This document shows, piece by piece, positions 52,602 to 61,025 of a stretch of DNA of 64,000 nucleotides. The translations under genes and the position numbers were made by a program. The stretch comes from Deltaproteobacteria bacterium (GTDB taxonomy: Bacteria > Myxococcota > Kuafuiibacteriia > Kuafuiibacteriales > Kuafuiibacteriaceae), in NCBI GenBank assembly GCA_016703535.1, contig JADJBV010000001.1, forward strand, positions 5,012,001 to 5,076,000, in the 5' to 3' direction. The notes beneath the pieces were generated by a model. The model was not told the origin of the DNA, did no database searches, and saw nothing but the letters and a program-made list of their open reading frames with translations. Every line of letters starts with the position of its first letter. Position 1 is the first letter of the stretch.

Positions 52602-54686
52602 TCAGGGCGCCTCGCCCCGGCGGGTCGTGAAGGTCGAGTGGGTGACCAAGGCGGTGACCAAAGCCTCGAAGGTGTTGCCGCCTTCGTTGAAGGTCCGGGT
52701 CATCTCGTTCAAGGAACAACGATCGTAGGTCTCGGGTCCGCGGCCCAGGGCGTAGATGAAGGTTCGTTCGGTCATACAACGGGGCGTCTTCGGATCGGCG
52801 CGCAACATCTGAGCCAGCTCTTTGGCGCCATCGAAGGCCCGGCCATCCGGCAGGGCGCCGGTCGCGTCCACCGGCGAAGTGCCGTCCATGGTGCGGAAGG
52901 TGCCGATGCCGTCGAAGCCCTCGAGGGCCAGGCCCAAGGGATCCATCACGTCATGGCAAGAGGCGCAGGTCGGATTTTCGCGGTGGATCGCCAGGCGTTC
53001 GCGGATGGTGCCGGTGCTGGCGTTCTCCGGGAACCCTTCGACGCCCGGGGGTGGTGGTGGCGGCGCCTGGCAAAGCAGCTGCTCCAAGATCCACTTGCCC
53101 CGAATGACCGGCGCGGTGCGCTTGGGTCGGGAGGTCACCGTCAAGACGCTGGCCTGGCTGAGGAGCCCACCCCGTTGTCCTTCGGGGAGCTGCACCCGCA
53201 CGAGCTCGTTGGAGCCCGGCAAGGGCAGGCCGTAGTGTTCGGCCAAACGATCGTTCACGTAGGTGTAGTTGGCGTCGAGCATCTCCAAGATGTTCTTCCG
53301 CTCCTCGAGGAAGGAGCCGAAGAAGGCCCGGGTCTCAGCGGCCATCGCGGCCCGGAGTTCATCGTCGAAGGCCGGGTACACGGCGGGATCGGGCAACACG
53401 TCGTCGACCCGCCGGGTGTAGAGCCACTGGCCCGCGAAGTTGTCCACCAGCGCCACCGCCTTGGGATCGGCCAACATCCGCGCCGCTTCGGCCCGCAACA
53501 CCGCCAGGTCCAGCAAGGTGCCGTCATCGGCCTTCGCCAACAGCTGATCATCGGGCGTCGAGCTCCACAAGAAGTAGGAGAGCCGAGTCGCCAACTCGTG
53601 GGCAGTCAAGTTGTGGGGCACCAGGGAGCTAGGGTTCGGATCCAGCTCCACCCGATAGAGGAAGTGGGGTGATAGCAAGACACCTTGCACCGCCAACTTG
53701 ATGCCGGTCTCGAAGTCGTCACCTTCGGCGAACGCCACGTTGGCCAAGGCGTAGAGCCGATCCGCTTCTGCGTTGGTGATCGGGCGCCGCCAGGCCCGCT
53801 TGGCGAAGGCGGTCAAGATCTGGCGGGCACAGGCCTCTTGGTTGCCAGCGTCGGGGGTGCAGATCATGACCTTGGCGTAAGCCGCTTGGTTGGTGGGCGG
53901 CGCCGAATAATCCAGAGGACCGACGGCCCGCAGCCAGTCGACCATCAGGTTGCGATCGTTGGGCGCTTCGTAGAAGTCGTTGGTGAAGGCCACCGTAAAG
54001 GTGTGCGAACCCGGCTCGAGATCGGCCGAGACGGTGATGGTGCGCGGCGCCGCTTGGGTCTCGGGCACGTCGAACACGCCCAGCGATCGTCCGTCCAAGG
54101 TCAACTCGGCCCGGGCCGGATCGGCGCCCGCCTGTTGGCCGTAGAGCCGAGTCGAGACCTCGTAGCGACCGGCGATTTCGGTGGTGAAGCGGTGGTCGAG
54201 TTCCCCGTTGCTGTAGAGGTTCCAATAGCTGCCCGCGACCCCACCAACCGCACCGGCCATGTTTTCGGCTTCGACCTGTTGAGTGACCGGGCCGGAGAAG
54301 GGCTTGGCGAAGACCTCCTCCACCAGAGCTTCGGCGGCGAGCTGGTACTTTTCGGCGAGCAAGGGGGCCATGGCCAACACGTCGGCGATGTTGTCGAAGC
54401 CGTAGCCGTGATCGTCGTTGGGGAACTCGAGGGCCGGCCGTTGGCTCGTGCCGATCAGATCGCGGACGGTGTTGTCGTATTCGGCGCGGTTGAGGCGGTG
54501 GATGGTGACCCGACCCGGATCTTTGGGGGCGTTGAGGCAAACATCGACGGGAGGGTCGATCGGCTGGTTGGGGTCGATCGGCCGAGGTTGGTTCGGGTCG
54601 AGGGCCGACTCGGGGGTCACGTCGCCGACGCGACCGGTACATCCGAGGGCTACTCCCAGGAGGAGCAGCGGGCGGTAGGCACGCAT
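52602..54686 (-). CDS. DUF1592/DUF1588/DUF1585-type lipoprotein (copy 2)
   Basis: From ATG 54686 this is 694 residues with a lipoprotein signal (LLLLGVALGCTG). It is longer than copy 1 because of an inserted domain after DUF1587 (NRAEYDNTVRDLIG): a ~110-residue beta-rich segment (~145-255, YEVSTRLYGQQAGADPARAEL) that resembles a carbohydrate-binding module-like sandwich. DUF1595, DUF1592 (LLSPHFLYRVELDP), DUF1588 with PTCASCHDVMDPLG (CxxCH) and DUF1585 (ALGRGPETYDRC) follow. It forms a two-gene unit with the DUF1552 gene downstream. The strict palindrome at 53675 encodes VQGVLL. Confidence 0.91.
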   Translation of the reverse strand: MRAYRPLLLLGVALGCTGRVGDVTPESALDPNQPRPIDPNQPIDPPVDVCLNAPKDPGRVTIHRLNRAEYDNTVRDLIGTSQRPALEFPNDDHGYGFDNIADVLAMAPLLAEKYQLAAEALVEEVFAKPFSGPVTQQVEAENMAGAVGGVAGSYWNLYSNGELDHRFTTEIAGRYEVSTRLYGQQAGADPARAELTLDGRSLGVFDVPETQAAPRTITVSADLEPGSHTFTVAFTNDFYEAPNDRNLMVDWLRAVGPLDYSAPPTNQAAYAKVMICTPDAGNQEACARQILTAFAKRAWRRPITNAEADRLYALANVAFAEGDDFETGIKLAVQGVLLSPHFLYRVELDPNPSSLVPHNLTAHELATRLSYFLWSSTPDDQLLAKADDGTLLDLAVLRAEAARMLADPKAVALVDNFAGQWLYTRRVDDVLPDPAVYPAFDDELRAAMAAETRAFFGSFLEERKNILEMLDANYTYVNDRLAEHYGLPLPGSNELVRVQLPEGQRGGLLSQASVLTVTSRPKRTAPVIRGKWILEQLLCQAPPPPPPGVEGFPENASTGTIRERLAIHRENPTCASCHDVMDPLGLALEGFDGIGTFRTMDGTSPVDATGALPDGRAFDGAKELAQMLRADPKTPRCMTERTFIYALGRGPETYDRCSLNEMTRTFNEGGNTFEALVTALVTHSTFTTRRGEAP

Positions 54687-54848
54687 TTGTGACGCAGATC
54701 GCAAACATCGTGCCGCGTCGTCACGGTTGTGGAACGACAGTTCAATTCCGAGGAGACGCGGTCCCCAGGCCCCCGATCCTGGGGTCGCCGCACCCCGGGG
54801 GGATGAGGCAACCCCATGGTTTTCCTGGAATGGTGGGGGGGCGGGGCC

Positions 54849-55709
54849 CTAAGGTTCGAGGCCGGCCCGGAGCCGTTCCAGGGCCTGCTTGTAGCGGAGC
54901 TCGCCGGGCGCGTAGGTCACGGCCAACTTCAGGCCGTTTTCGGAGGCCACGCGATTGCCGGCCCGAAAGTCGGCCACCGCTTGGTCGTAGCAGACCTCGG
55001 CCTTGTGGACCCGAGCGACCGAAGTCGGGGCCGGGGAGCTGGAGCGGCTCGAGGCTGGCGCCGCACCTCCACTGCCTGGAGCCTCGAGGGGCGAAAGGGG
55101 CACCTCGACCTCGCTGGTGGAGCGTCGATCCCGTTCTTTGATCGCCCGGGGGCCGACCTGAGCACGGCGCTGAGCGATCTCGACGGGGGGCGGCTCGACC
55201 GCCGGCGACAGGCCAACGATCCGAGGGGCCATCGGCTTGAGGCCCGAGTCCGCGACGGTCTTGCCGACCGGTCGAGGTGCGCTGGCGACGCGTGCGGGGG
55301 GCCCAACCGGCGTCCCCATCAATGGCGTCCCCATCACCGCTCGAACACCGCTGTCGAGGCGTGGCGCTGGCCCGAGATCGAAGTGAGGTGCAGGGATGTT
55401 CGGCGGCAAAGAGAAGGCCGCCGGCGCAACAGGCGCGGGCATCGGCGGAGGCGGCGGCATCACCCGAGCGGCCCGTGGGGCGGCCGCGATGACCGGCGGT
55501 GGTGGTGGTGGTGCGGAGAGCGAAAGATCTTCGTCGAGAGAAAGATCCGAAGAGAGATCGATGGAGATCGGGTTGGGCTCGATCACCAATCCCGGTTCGT
55601 CGAGGGCGAGGACGTCACCCGTGTTCGCTTCAGGCAGATCGGCGCTCGAGACCAGCTCTCCCGTGTCCCGGAGGATCAGCAGTCCGGTGTTGTCCCGCGG
55701 CAACTCCAT
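54849..55709 (-). CDS. Pro-rich protein with C-terminal TPR-like helices
   Basis: The 286-residue protein is mostly low-complexity: an N-terminal strand-rich stretch, an acidic segment (DLSSDLSLDEDLSLS), a long Pro/Ala-rich region and a Ser-rich stretch. The last ~60 residues form a helical hairpin (ARVHKAEVCYDQAVADFRAGNRVASENGLKLAV) like a single TPR unit. Such architecture is common in Myxococcota cytoplasmic regulators or scaffolds. Function unknown. It follows the 205-aa gene by 88 bases. Confidence 0.65.
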   Translation of the reverse strand: MELPRDNTGLLILRDTGELVSSADLPEANTGDVLALDEPGLVIEPNPISIDLSSDLSLDEDLSLSAPPPPPPVIAAAPRAARVMPPPPPMPAPVAPAAFSLPPNIPAPHFDLGPAPRLDSGVRAVMGTPLMGTPVGPPARVASAPRPVGKTVADSGLKPMAPRIVGLSPAVEPPPVEIAQRRAQVGPRAIKERDRRSTSEVEVPLSPLEAPGSGGAAPASSRSSSPAPTSVARVHKAEVCYDQAVADFRAGNRVASENGLKLAVTYAPGELRYKQALERLRAGLEP

Positions 55710-55797
55710 CCCGAGGCCCCGAAGTTATCACAGCCGAAGCCACCGTCGAGCGAAGGGGCCTCGGTCCGAATCAGGTCGGAACATCTGCGACCTGACC

Positions 55798-56415
55798 TTA
55801 CTCCGGCGACACCCAACCGGCGGACGCGAGCCGCAACTCGAAGTCGGCCAGGGCCTGGCGCGCCCGGGGCCCCAGGCCGGGTGCAGCGCTGAGATCGGGA
55901 GCGTAGTCGATCGGCGCGAGCCCGAACTGGAGCTGAGCCTCGTCGATGGCGAACAACACAATGGACCAGCTTCCACCGCTGAGGCCGACCGTCGCCCAAA
56001 CGGAAGGTTCGCCATACCAGTCTGGGGCCGGCCGGAGTTCAACCGCGGCGGGACGTCCGTCGAGGCGCCCCTTGACCCCAAGCAGCGGCCACCTTTCGAA
56101 CCACGGCAAACGCACGGGCGCACCGACCACGGGGCCGAGCCGCACCGGGACCTGCTCCGAACCCTCCAAGGCCAACAACGCTGGAGCGAAGGGGGGCACC
56201 AGGGTCTGGATCGAAGTGGGCCCCACGGGGAGGCCGTCCTGCAGGGGCTCCAGGCTCAGCGGGATCGTCGAGTGCAAATAGAGTTCGCCCAGGAGCTCGA
56301 CGGTCTCGGCCACCACCGTCGACCAGCTGCGCTGTTGAGGCCTCCAGCGCCAAGTCTGGTCCACGATGCCTTCGCGAAACTCTAGGGTCGGCGCGTTCAG
56401 CGTCGGCGATGCCAC
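55798..56415 (-). CDS. Unrecognised 205-aa protein overlapping a nuclease-like gene
   Basis: I do not recognise this protein. It is predicted beta-rich and cytoplasmic, with several Trp (WRWRPQQRSW, WFERWPLLG, SVWATVGLSGGSWSIVLFAID) and a helical C-terminus (GPRARQALADFELRLA). It overlaps the end of the upstream PD-(D/E)XK-like gene by 19 bases, so the two are co-expressed. A toxin-immunity or enzyme-partner relation is possible but not shown. Confidence 0.62.
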   Translation of the reverse strand: MASPTLNAPTLEFREGIVDQTWRWRPQQRSWSTVVAETVELLGELYLHSTIPLSLEPLQDGLPVGPTSIQTLVPPFAPALLALEGSEQVPVRLGPVVGAPVRLPWFERWPLLGVKGRLDGRPAAVELRPAPDWYGEPSVWATVGLSGGSWSIVLFAIDEAQLQFGLAPIDYAPDLSAAPGLGPRARQALADFELRLASAGWVSPE

Positions 56416-57386
56416 GTCAGGCCTTCTCGCTCGAAGTCAGCCCCCGGTCCACCCTCCAGCCGCAGGTAGAGGCGATCGACCTGCCGCATCCCCGGGTTGG
56501 CGGGGGGTTCGTTTTGGGTATGGGCGTTGAGCCACTCCAGCAGCGGGGCCCAAAACTCGTCGCCCCGAATCACCTGATGGTTGTCGCGTCGGCGCTGAAA
56601 CACCCAGCCGTGTTGGTAGACCAGCCGCACCGCACCTCGGTTGATCCCAGTGCGGAGGCGGGGATCGAGGGCCGCGTACACCACCGCCTCCCGTTCCCGA
56701 CCATCATCGATGGCGCCGCGGAACTTCTGGAAGGCCTCGGAGACTTGGTGGGTGACGCCCGACCAACCGGTGATCGGCTCCCGCACCGTCTTGACCTCAC
56801 AGTAGACCCGGTCCGTCGCCACGTCGGCGTAGCGATCGGTGCCGGGGATCGAGGTCTCGGCGATCGACAGGTGTTGGTCGGCCGGTAGGTGCGGCAGACG
56901 CAACACCGCCTCCCTCAACTCGTTGAGGTGATCGAGGCGCTGGGAGGCTCCCGAGATCGGGGCCAATAGGGATGGCAAGTTGAGTTGCAACCAGACGTCC
57001 AAGTGTTGGACCCGCGGGTCCCGACAGAGGCGCAGGATCAAGCGATCGGGGTTGATGGCGTCGAGGTCCAGGCCCCGGGCTTTGGCCAGGCCCGGGCCAT
57101 CGGCCGACATCCGGCTCAAGAGGTGAGAGAGCCCCACCCAATCGCCCTTGGGATAGGCTTTGGTAAACGCGGCCAGGGCCTGCTGCCGGGGTTTGGTCTG
57201 CTCGTGCAGCCGCAGCGTGACGGGGGCCCCCGGGGTCTTGGCGGCCAAGTGCCGTCCGTAGGGCGCAACCGGCGCGGCGAGATCCGTCGATGAAGCAAGG
57301 GCTTGCACCAGGGAGGGGGAAGGGTCGCCCCCATCGGCATCGACCGGCAGCGCCGGGATCCCAAGTTTGAGCCGAGGGAGGTGCAC
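56397..57386 (-). CDS. PD-(D/E)XK-like nuclease domain protein
   Basis: The 329-residue protein has a helical N-terminal half (LRLHEQTKPRQQALAAFTKAYPKGDW; INPDRLILRLCRD) and a central ~100-residue core with the pattern of PD-(D/E)XK nucleases: DRYADVATDRVYCEVKTVREP, i.e. an Asp followed by a strand bearing Glu-x-Lys (~193-197), then a Gln-containing helix (THQVSEAFQKF) and strand EAVVYAALD. The family is large and diverse, including restriction enzymes, repair nucleases and tRNase/DNase toxins. No signal or delivery domain is visible. It overlaps the partner gene downstream and is divergent from a histidine kinase. Confidence 0.6.
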   Translation of the reverse strand: MHLPRLKLGIPALPVDADGGDPSPSLVQALASSTDLAAPVAPYGRHLAAKTPGAPVTLRLHEQTKPRQQALAAFTKAYPKGDWVGLSHLLSRMSADGPGLAKARGLDLDAINPDRLILRLCRDPRVQHLDVWLQLNLPSLLAPISGASQRLDHLNELREAVLRLPHLPADQHLSIAETSIPGTDRYADVATDRVYCEVKTVREPITGWSGVTHQVSEAFQKFRGAIDDGREREAVVYAALDPRLRTGINRGAVRLVYQHGWVFQRRRDNHQVIRGDEFWAPLLEWLNAHTQNEPPANPGMRQVDRLYLRLEGGPGADFEREGLTWHRRR

Positions 57387-57498
57387 GCCCTAGGCCTTAT
57401 CGGGTCAGGAACCCGAATCGGTGCCCCGAAACCGGCCGCTCCCCGCCCCAAGGTTACCGATCCCGCTCAAGACGTCCTGCACCTGGTCGATACCCCAG

Positions 57499-59505
57499 AT
57501 GGCGGAGGCCAAGGTGAACAGCGAACTCCAGGCTTTCATCGAGGTGGTGCCCGCGGGTGCCCTGCTGATCGACGCGACGGGTCGAATCACCGTCTGCAAC
57601 CAACGTTTGGTCGATCTGTTCGGCTACACCCGAGAGGCCCTCATCGGCCAGAGCATGGAGATCTTGTTGCCGCCCGAGCTCCGGGAGGGACACCGGCAGG
57701 CCCGGGGACCCAAAGCCGAAGGTCGGCCCATGAACCCCGGCCGAGTGTTCGTCGGTCAACGCCAAGACGGGACCTTGCTCGAGCTCCAGATCGGCCTGCA
57801 ACCCTTCGGTGAAGGCGCGGAACGCCAGGTGATGGCGATGGTGGTCGACGTGACCGCCGAACGCCAAATGCAGCGCGAACTCGTGGCCGCCAAAGAGGCG
57901 GCCGAGCGGGCGAACCTGGAGCGCAGCGACTTCTTGGCCACCCTCAGCCATGAGATCCGCACTCCCCTTCACGCGATCGTCGGCACCACCGGCCTATTGC
58001 TCGAAGCCAAACTCGAGAAGAACGAACGCGAGTTGGCCGAGACCATCCAGCAGGCCTGCGACTCGATGTTGACCTTGGTCAGCGACATCCTCGACTTCTC
58101 CAAGTTGGAGTCGGGGGAGCTGCAGCTCGAGCTGATCGACTTCGAACTCTATCCGCTGATCGAACAGGTGCTCGAGCAGGTCTCGAGCCGGGCTCAACTG
58201 CGGGCGTTGGAGCTCTCGGGCTTCGTGCCCCGACACTTGCCGGGTGTCGTGCGCGGCGACCCGGGGCGCTTGCGGCAAGTTCTGTTGCACCTCTTGGCCC
58301 TGGCCACCAAGTTCGCCGAACGGGGTGAGCTGACGGTGGAGGTCAAGAAGGTCGATGGCCCGGGCCTGCGGCTGCGCTTCGAGATCCAAGACTCGGGCGC
58401 GAACCTGACCAACGCCTCTTCTCGCTTCATCACCACCACCTTCAGCAAGGCCTCGGATCGCGGCGCCAACGGTCGAGTCGGCTCAGGGTTGGGGATCGAC
58501 CTTTGCCGCCAAGTGGTGGGGATGATGAACGGCGCCTTGGGCGTCGACTCGGTGCCCGGCCGCGGCAATCGTTATTGGTTCGAGGTGCAGTTGGCCAAGC
58601 CGGAAGGCCCGACCAGTCGCCCCCACCTGCCACCCGATCTCAGCGACGCTCGAGTGTTGTTGGTCGAAGATCACCCGCAAGCCCGACGCGCGGTCAGTCA
58701 CCTCTTGGCGTCGGCCGGCATCCAAGTGGAGGTCGCGGCCGGTGGACAAGAAGCGGTGGCCCGCTACCTGCGGCGCAACCACGCGGCCGAGCCCTTGAGC
58801 TTGATCTTGGCCGGCGCACGCCTGCCCGACATGGACGCGGTGACCCTGGCCCGCCACTTGGAAGCCGCCACTCCCGGACAATGTCCGCGGATCGTCCGGC
58901 TGGTGCCCGCGACGATCCTGCCGCTGTCCCCGGCCGAGCAGGCCTTGTTCTTGACCGATCTCAAGAAGCCGCCTCGCCGTGAACACCTCTATCGGGTGGT
59001 GCTGGAGGCCCTGGGTCGTCAGCCCCAAAAGAGCCCGCCGGCCGGGGTGAGCCGACCCGCACGACGCCACACCGAACAGCGGATCTTGGTCGCCGAAGAC
59101 AACCCGGTGAGCCAACGGGTCGCGGCCCGGATGATCGAGAGCTTGGGGTACCGGGTGGAGGTCGTGACCGATGGCCATCAGGCGGTGGCGGTCACCGCCC
59201 AACAGTCCTTCGATCTGGTGTTGATGGACGTGCAGATGCCCGACATGGACGGCCTCACCGCCACTCGAGAGATCCGGCGCCGGGAGGCCAAGAGCCGTAC
59301 GGCACCGCTGCGCATCGTGGCCATGACCGCCAGCGCCTGGACCGGAGATCGGGAGCGCTGTCTGGCGGCGGGGATGGACGACTACTTGAGCAAACCGGTG
59401 CAGGCCAACGAGCTGGATAGCACCTTACGTCGTTGGCTCGGTGAAGGCACTGCGTCCGCACCTCCCCCCGAGCCGACGCCACCCCGAGTTACTGGAGCAA
59501 CTTGA
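57499..59505 (+). CDS. PAS-domain hybrid histidine kinase with one dead and one intact receiver
   Basis: From ATG 57499 this is 668 residues: a PAS domain (~8-115, ALLIDATGRITVCNQRLVDLFGYT), a HisKA helix with LSHEIRTPLHAI (His ~150), an HATPase_c domain (~260-370, GSGLGIDLCRQVV; the N box is weak, LATKFAERG instead of an NAxKF-type motif), a first receiver (~385-500) and a second (~528-645). In the first, the phospho-Asp is replaced (LILAGARLPDMD). The second has the full set (VAEDN, LVLMDVQMPDMDG with Asp ~575, YLSKPV). No membrane segment, so it is a cytosolic sensor; its ligand is unknown. The end overlaps the convergent OmpA-type gene by 17 bases. Confidence 0.9.
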   Translation: MAEAKVNSELQAFIEVVPAGALLIDATGRITVCNQRLVDLFGYTREALIGQSMEILLPPELREGHRQARGPKAEGRPMNPGRVFVGQRQDGTLLELQIGLQPFGEGAERQVMAMVVDVTAERQMQRELVAAKEAAERANLERSDFLATLSHEIRTPLHAIVGTTGLLLEAKLEKNERELAETIQQACDSMLTLVSDILDFSKLESGELQLELIDFELYPLIEQVLEQVSSRAQLRALELSGFVPRHLPGVVRGDPGRLRQVLLHLLALATKFAERGELTVEVKKVDGPGLRLRFEIQDSGANLTNASSRFITTTFSKASDRGANGRVGSGLGIDLCRQVVGMMNGALGVDSVPGRGNRYWFEVQLAKPEGPTSRPHLPPDLSDARVLLVEDHPQARRAVSHLLASAGIQVEVAAGGQEAVARYLRRNHAAEPLSLILAGARLPDMDAVTLARHLEAATPGQCPRIVRLVPATILPLSPAEQALFLTDLKKPPRREHLYRVVLEALGRQPQKSPPAGVSRPARRHTEQRILVAEDNPVSQRVAARMIESLGYRVEVVTDGHQAVAVTAQQSFDLVLMDVQMPDMDGLTATREIRRREAKSRTAPLRIVAMTASAWTGDRERCLAAGMDDYLSKPVQANELDSTLRRWLGEGTASAPPPEPTPPRVTGAT

Positions 59506-60973
59506 ACTCGATGCGCCGGTTTTTGGCCTTGCCCGCGGCGGTCTTGTTGTCTCCCACCGGCACGTCCGGTCCGTAGCCCCGGGCGATCAAACGATCTTCG
59601 GTCACGCCTTGGGCGACCAAATAGGCCTTCACCGCCTCGGCCCGGTCTTGAGACAACTTCATGTTGGTCTCGAGATCACCGGCGTTGTCGGTGTGGCCTT
59701 GGATCTCCATCCGCAGCTCCGGGAACTCCTTCAGCACCTTGGCCGCCCCTTGCAGGGTCGGGAAAGAGGTGGGGGCGATGTCGGCCTTACCGCTCGGGAA
59801 GGTGATGCCCCGGATGGCGCCGGTGAACTTGGCCAAGGCCTTGGGGAGTTCGTCGGGGCAACCGTCCTGATCTTGGTAGCCGTTTTTGGTCTCGGGCTTG
59901 TCGGCGCACTGATCTTTGTCGTCGGCAAAACCGTCGGCGTCTTGATCCGGGCAACCATCGGGCGGGACCCCCGCCACGTCCGGGCAACGATCGGCCGGCA
60001 AGTTGGTGCCGTCTTTGTCCGCGTCCGGATCCGGGCAGCCGTCGGGTTCGATGCCGGCGACCTCGGGGCACTGATCACGCCGGGCCGGCACGCCGTCTTT
60101 GTCCGAGTCCGGATCGGGGCAGCCATCGGGGGCGATGCCCTTTTCGGTGACGCACTGATCGACCTTGTCGAGGAAACCATCGCCGTCGGTGTCCTTCGGG
60201 TTGCAGCCGTCGGGCTCGGAGCCCATCTCGTTGGGGCAACGATCTTCATCGTCGATCACGCCGTCGTTGTCGGTGTCCTTCTTGGGGCAGCCGTCGGGCG
60301 CGACGCCCTTTTCGGTGGGGCACTTGTCTTGAGCGCCGCGGACGCCGTCCAGATCTTCATCGGGATCGGGCAGCGCCGAGTGGCCGAAGGCGACCGAAGC
60401 GCCAAGCAAAAGTTCCCAATGGGCGGCGTAGCTCTTTTCACCCGGCTCGTCCTTGGAGGCGCTGATGTAGGTGCGGGCGTCGAAGCGGGCCGCGATCATC
60501 CGGGTCACCCAAAACTTGGCGCCCAAACCCAGGTGCCACTCGCCGTCCGAGTCGTTGCCCAATCCGCCGTCGGCGCTGGAGCGTGACCAGATCCCGCCGA
60601 AGCCGGCCAACACGAAGGGCGTCAGGCGCCGGGGATATTGGCCGATCAGGTGCGCCCGAAGGCCGAAGATCGTCGCGCCTTGGCCTCCTTCGGTGCTGCC
60701 GGGGATCAAGGCCCCTTCCAACTCGGCGCCGAGATACTTGATCGGGAAATAAGCGCCCCGCAGCGCCAGGTCGAAGGACGGGCGCTTCAGCGGCTGATGG
60801 GTCAAGGTCGGCCGGTACAGCTCGTGGGACTTGGAGGTGATGAAGAGACCGACCGCGGCGCTGGCTTCGATCTGTCCGTCCTCGGGGGCGTAGGGATCGG
60901 GATCTTGCGCGTGGGCCACCGATGAGGCGGTCAACAGGCCAAGGAGTGAGGCAAAAACAGGGGCTCGACGCAT
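59489..60973 (-). CDS. OmpA-family outer-membrane protein with thrombospondin type-3 repeats
   Basis: From ATG 60973 this is 494 residues: a signal peptide (FASLLGLLTASSVAHAQ), a ~200-residue N-terminal beta-barrel, about six calcium-binding type-3 repeats (DTDNDGVIDDEDRCPNE, repeated with variants) and a C-terminal OmpA/MotB peptidoglycan-binding domain (MEIQGHTDNAGDLETN, LSQDRAEAVKAYLV, ARGYGPDVPV, NRRIEFKLL). It should link outer membrane and cell wall. Family identity is clear; no specific function beyond that. Confidence 0.93.
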   Translation of the reverse strand: MRRAPVFASLLGLLTASSVAHAQDPDPYAPEDGQIEASAAVGLFITSKSHELYRPTLTHQPLKRPSFDLALRGAYFPIKYLGAELEGALIPGSTEGGQGATIFGLRAHLIGQYPRRLTPFVLAGFGGIWSRSSADGGLGNDSDGEWHLGLGAKFWVTRMIAARFDARTYISASKDEPGEKSYAAHWELLLGASVAFGHSALPDPDEDLDGVRGAQDKCPTEKGVAPDGCPKKDTDNDGVIDDEDRCPNEMGSEPDGCNPKDTDGDGFLDKVDQCVTEKGIAPDGCPDPDSDKDGVPARRDQCPEVAGIEPDGCPDPDADKDGTNLPADRCPDVAGVPPDGCPDQDADGFADDKDQCADKPETKNGYQDQDGCPDELPKALAKFTGAIRGITFPSGKADIAPTSFPTLQGAAKVLKEFPELRMEIQGHTDNAGDLETNMKLSQDRAEAVKAYLVAQGVTEDRLIARGYGPDVPVGDNKTAAGKAKNRRIEFKLLQ

Positions 60974-61025
60974 CGAGGCCGGTCTACCGCGAATCTGGGC
61001 ACCACCCAACCCCGGTTCGGGTCGG

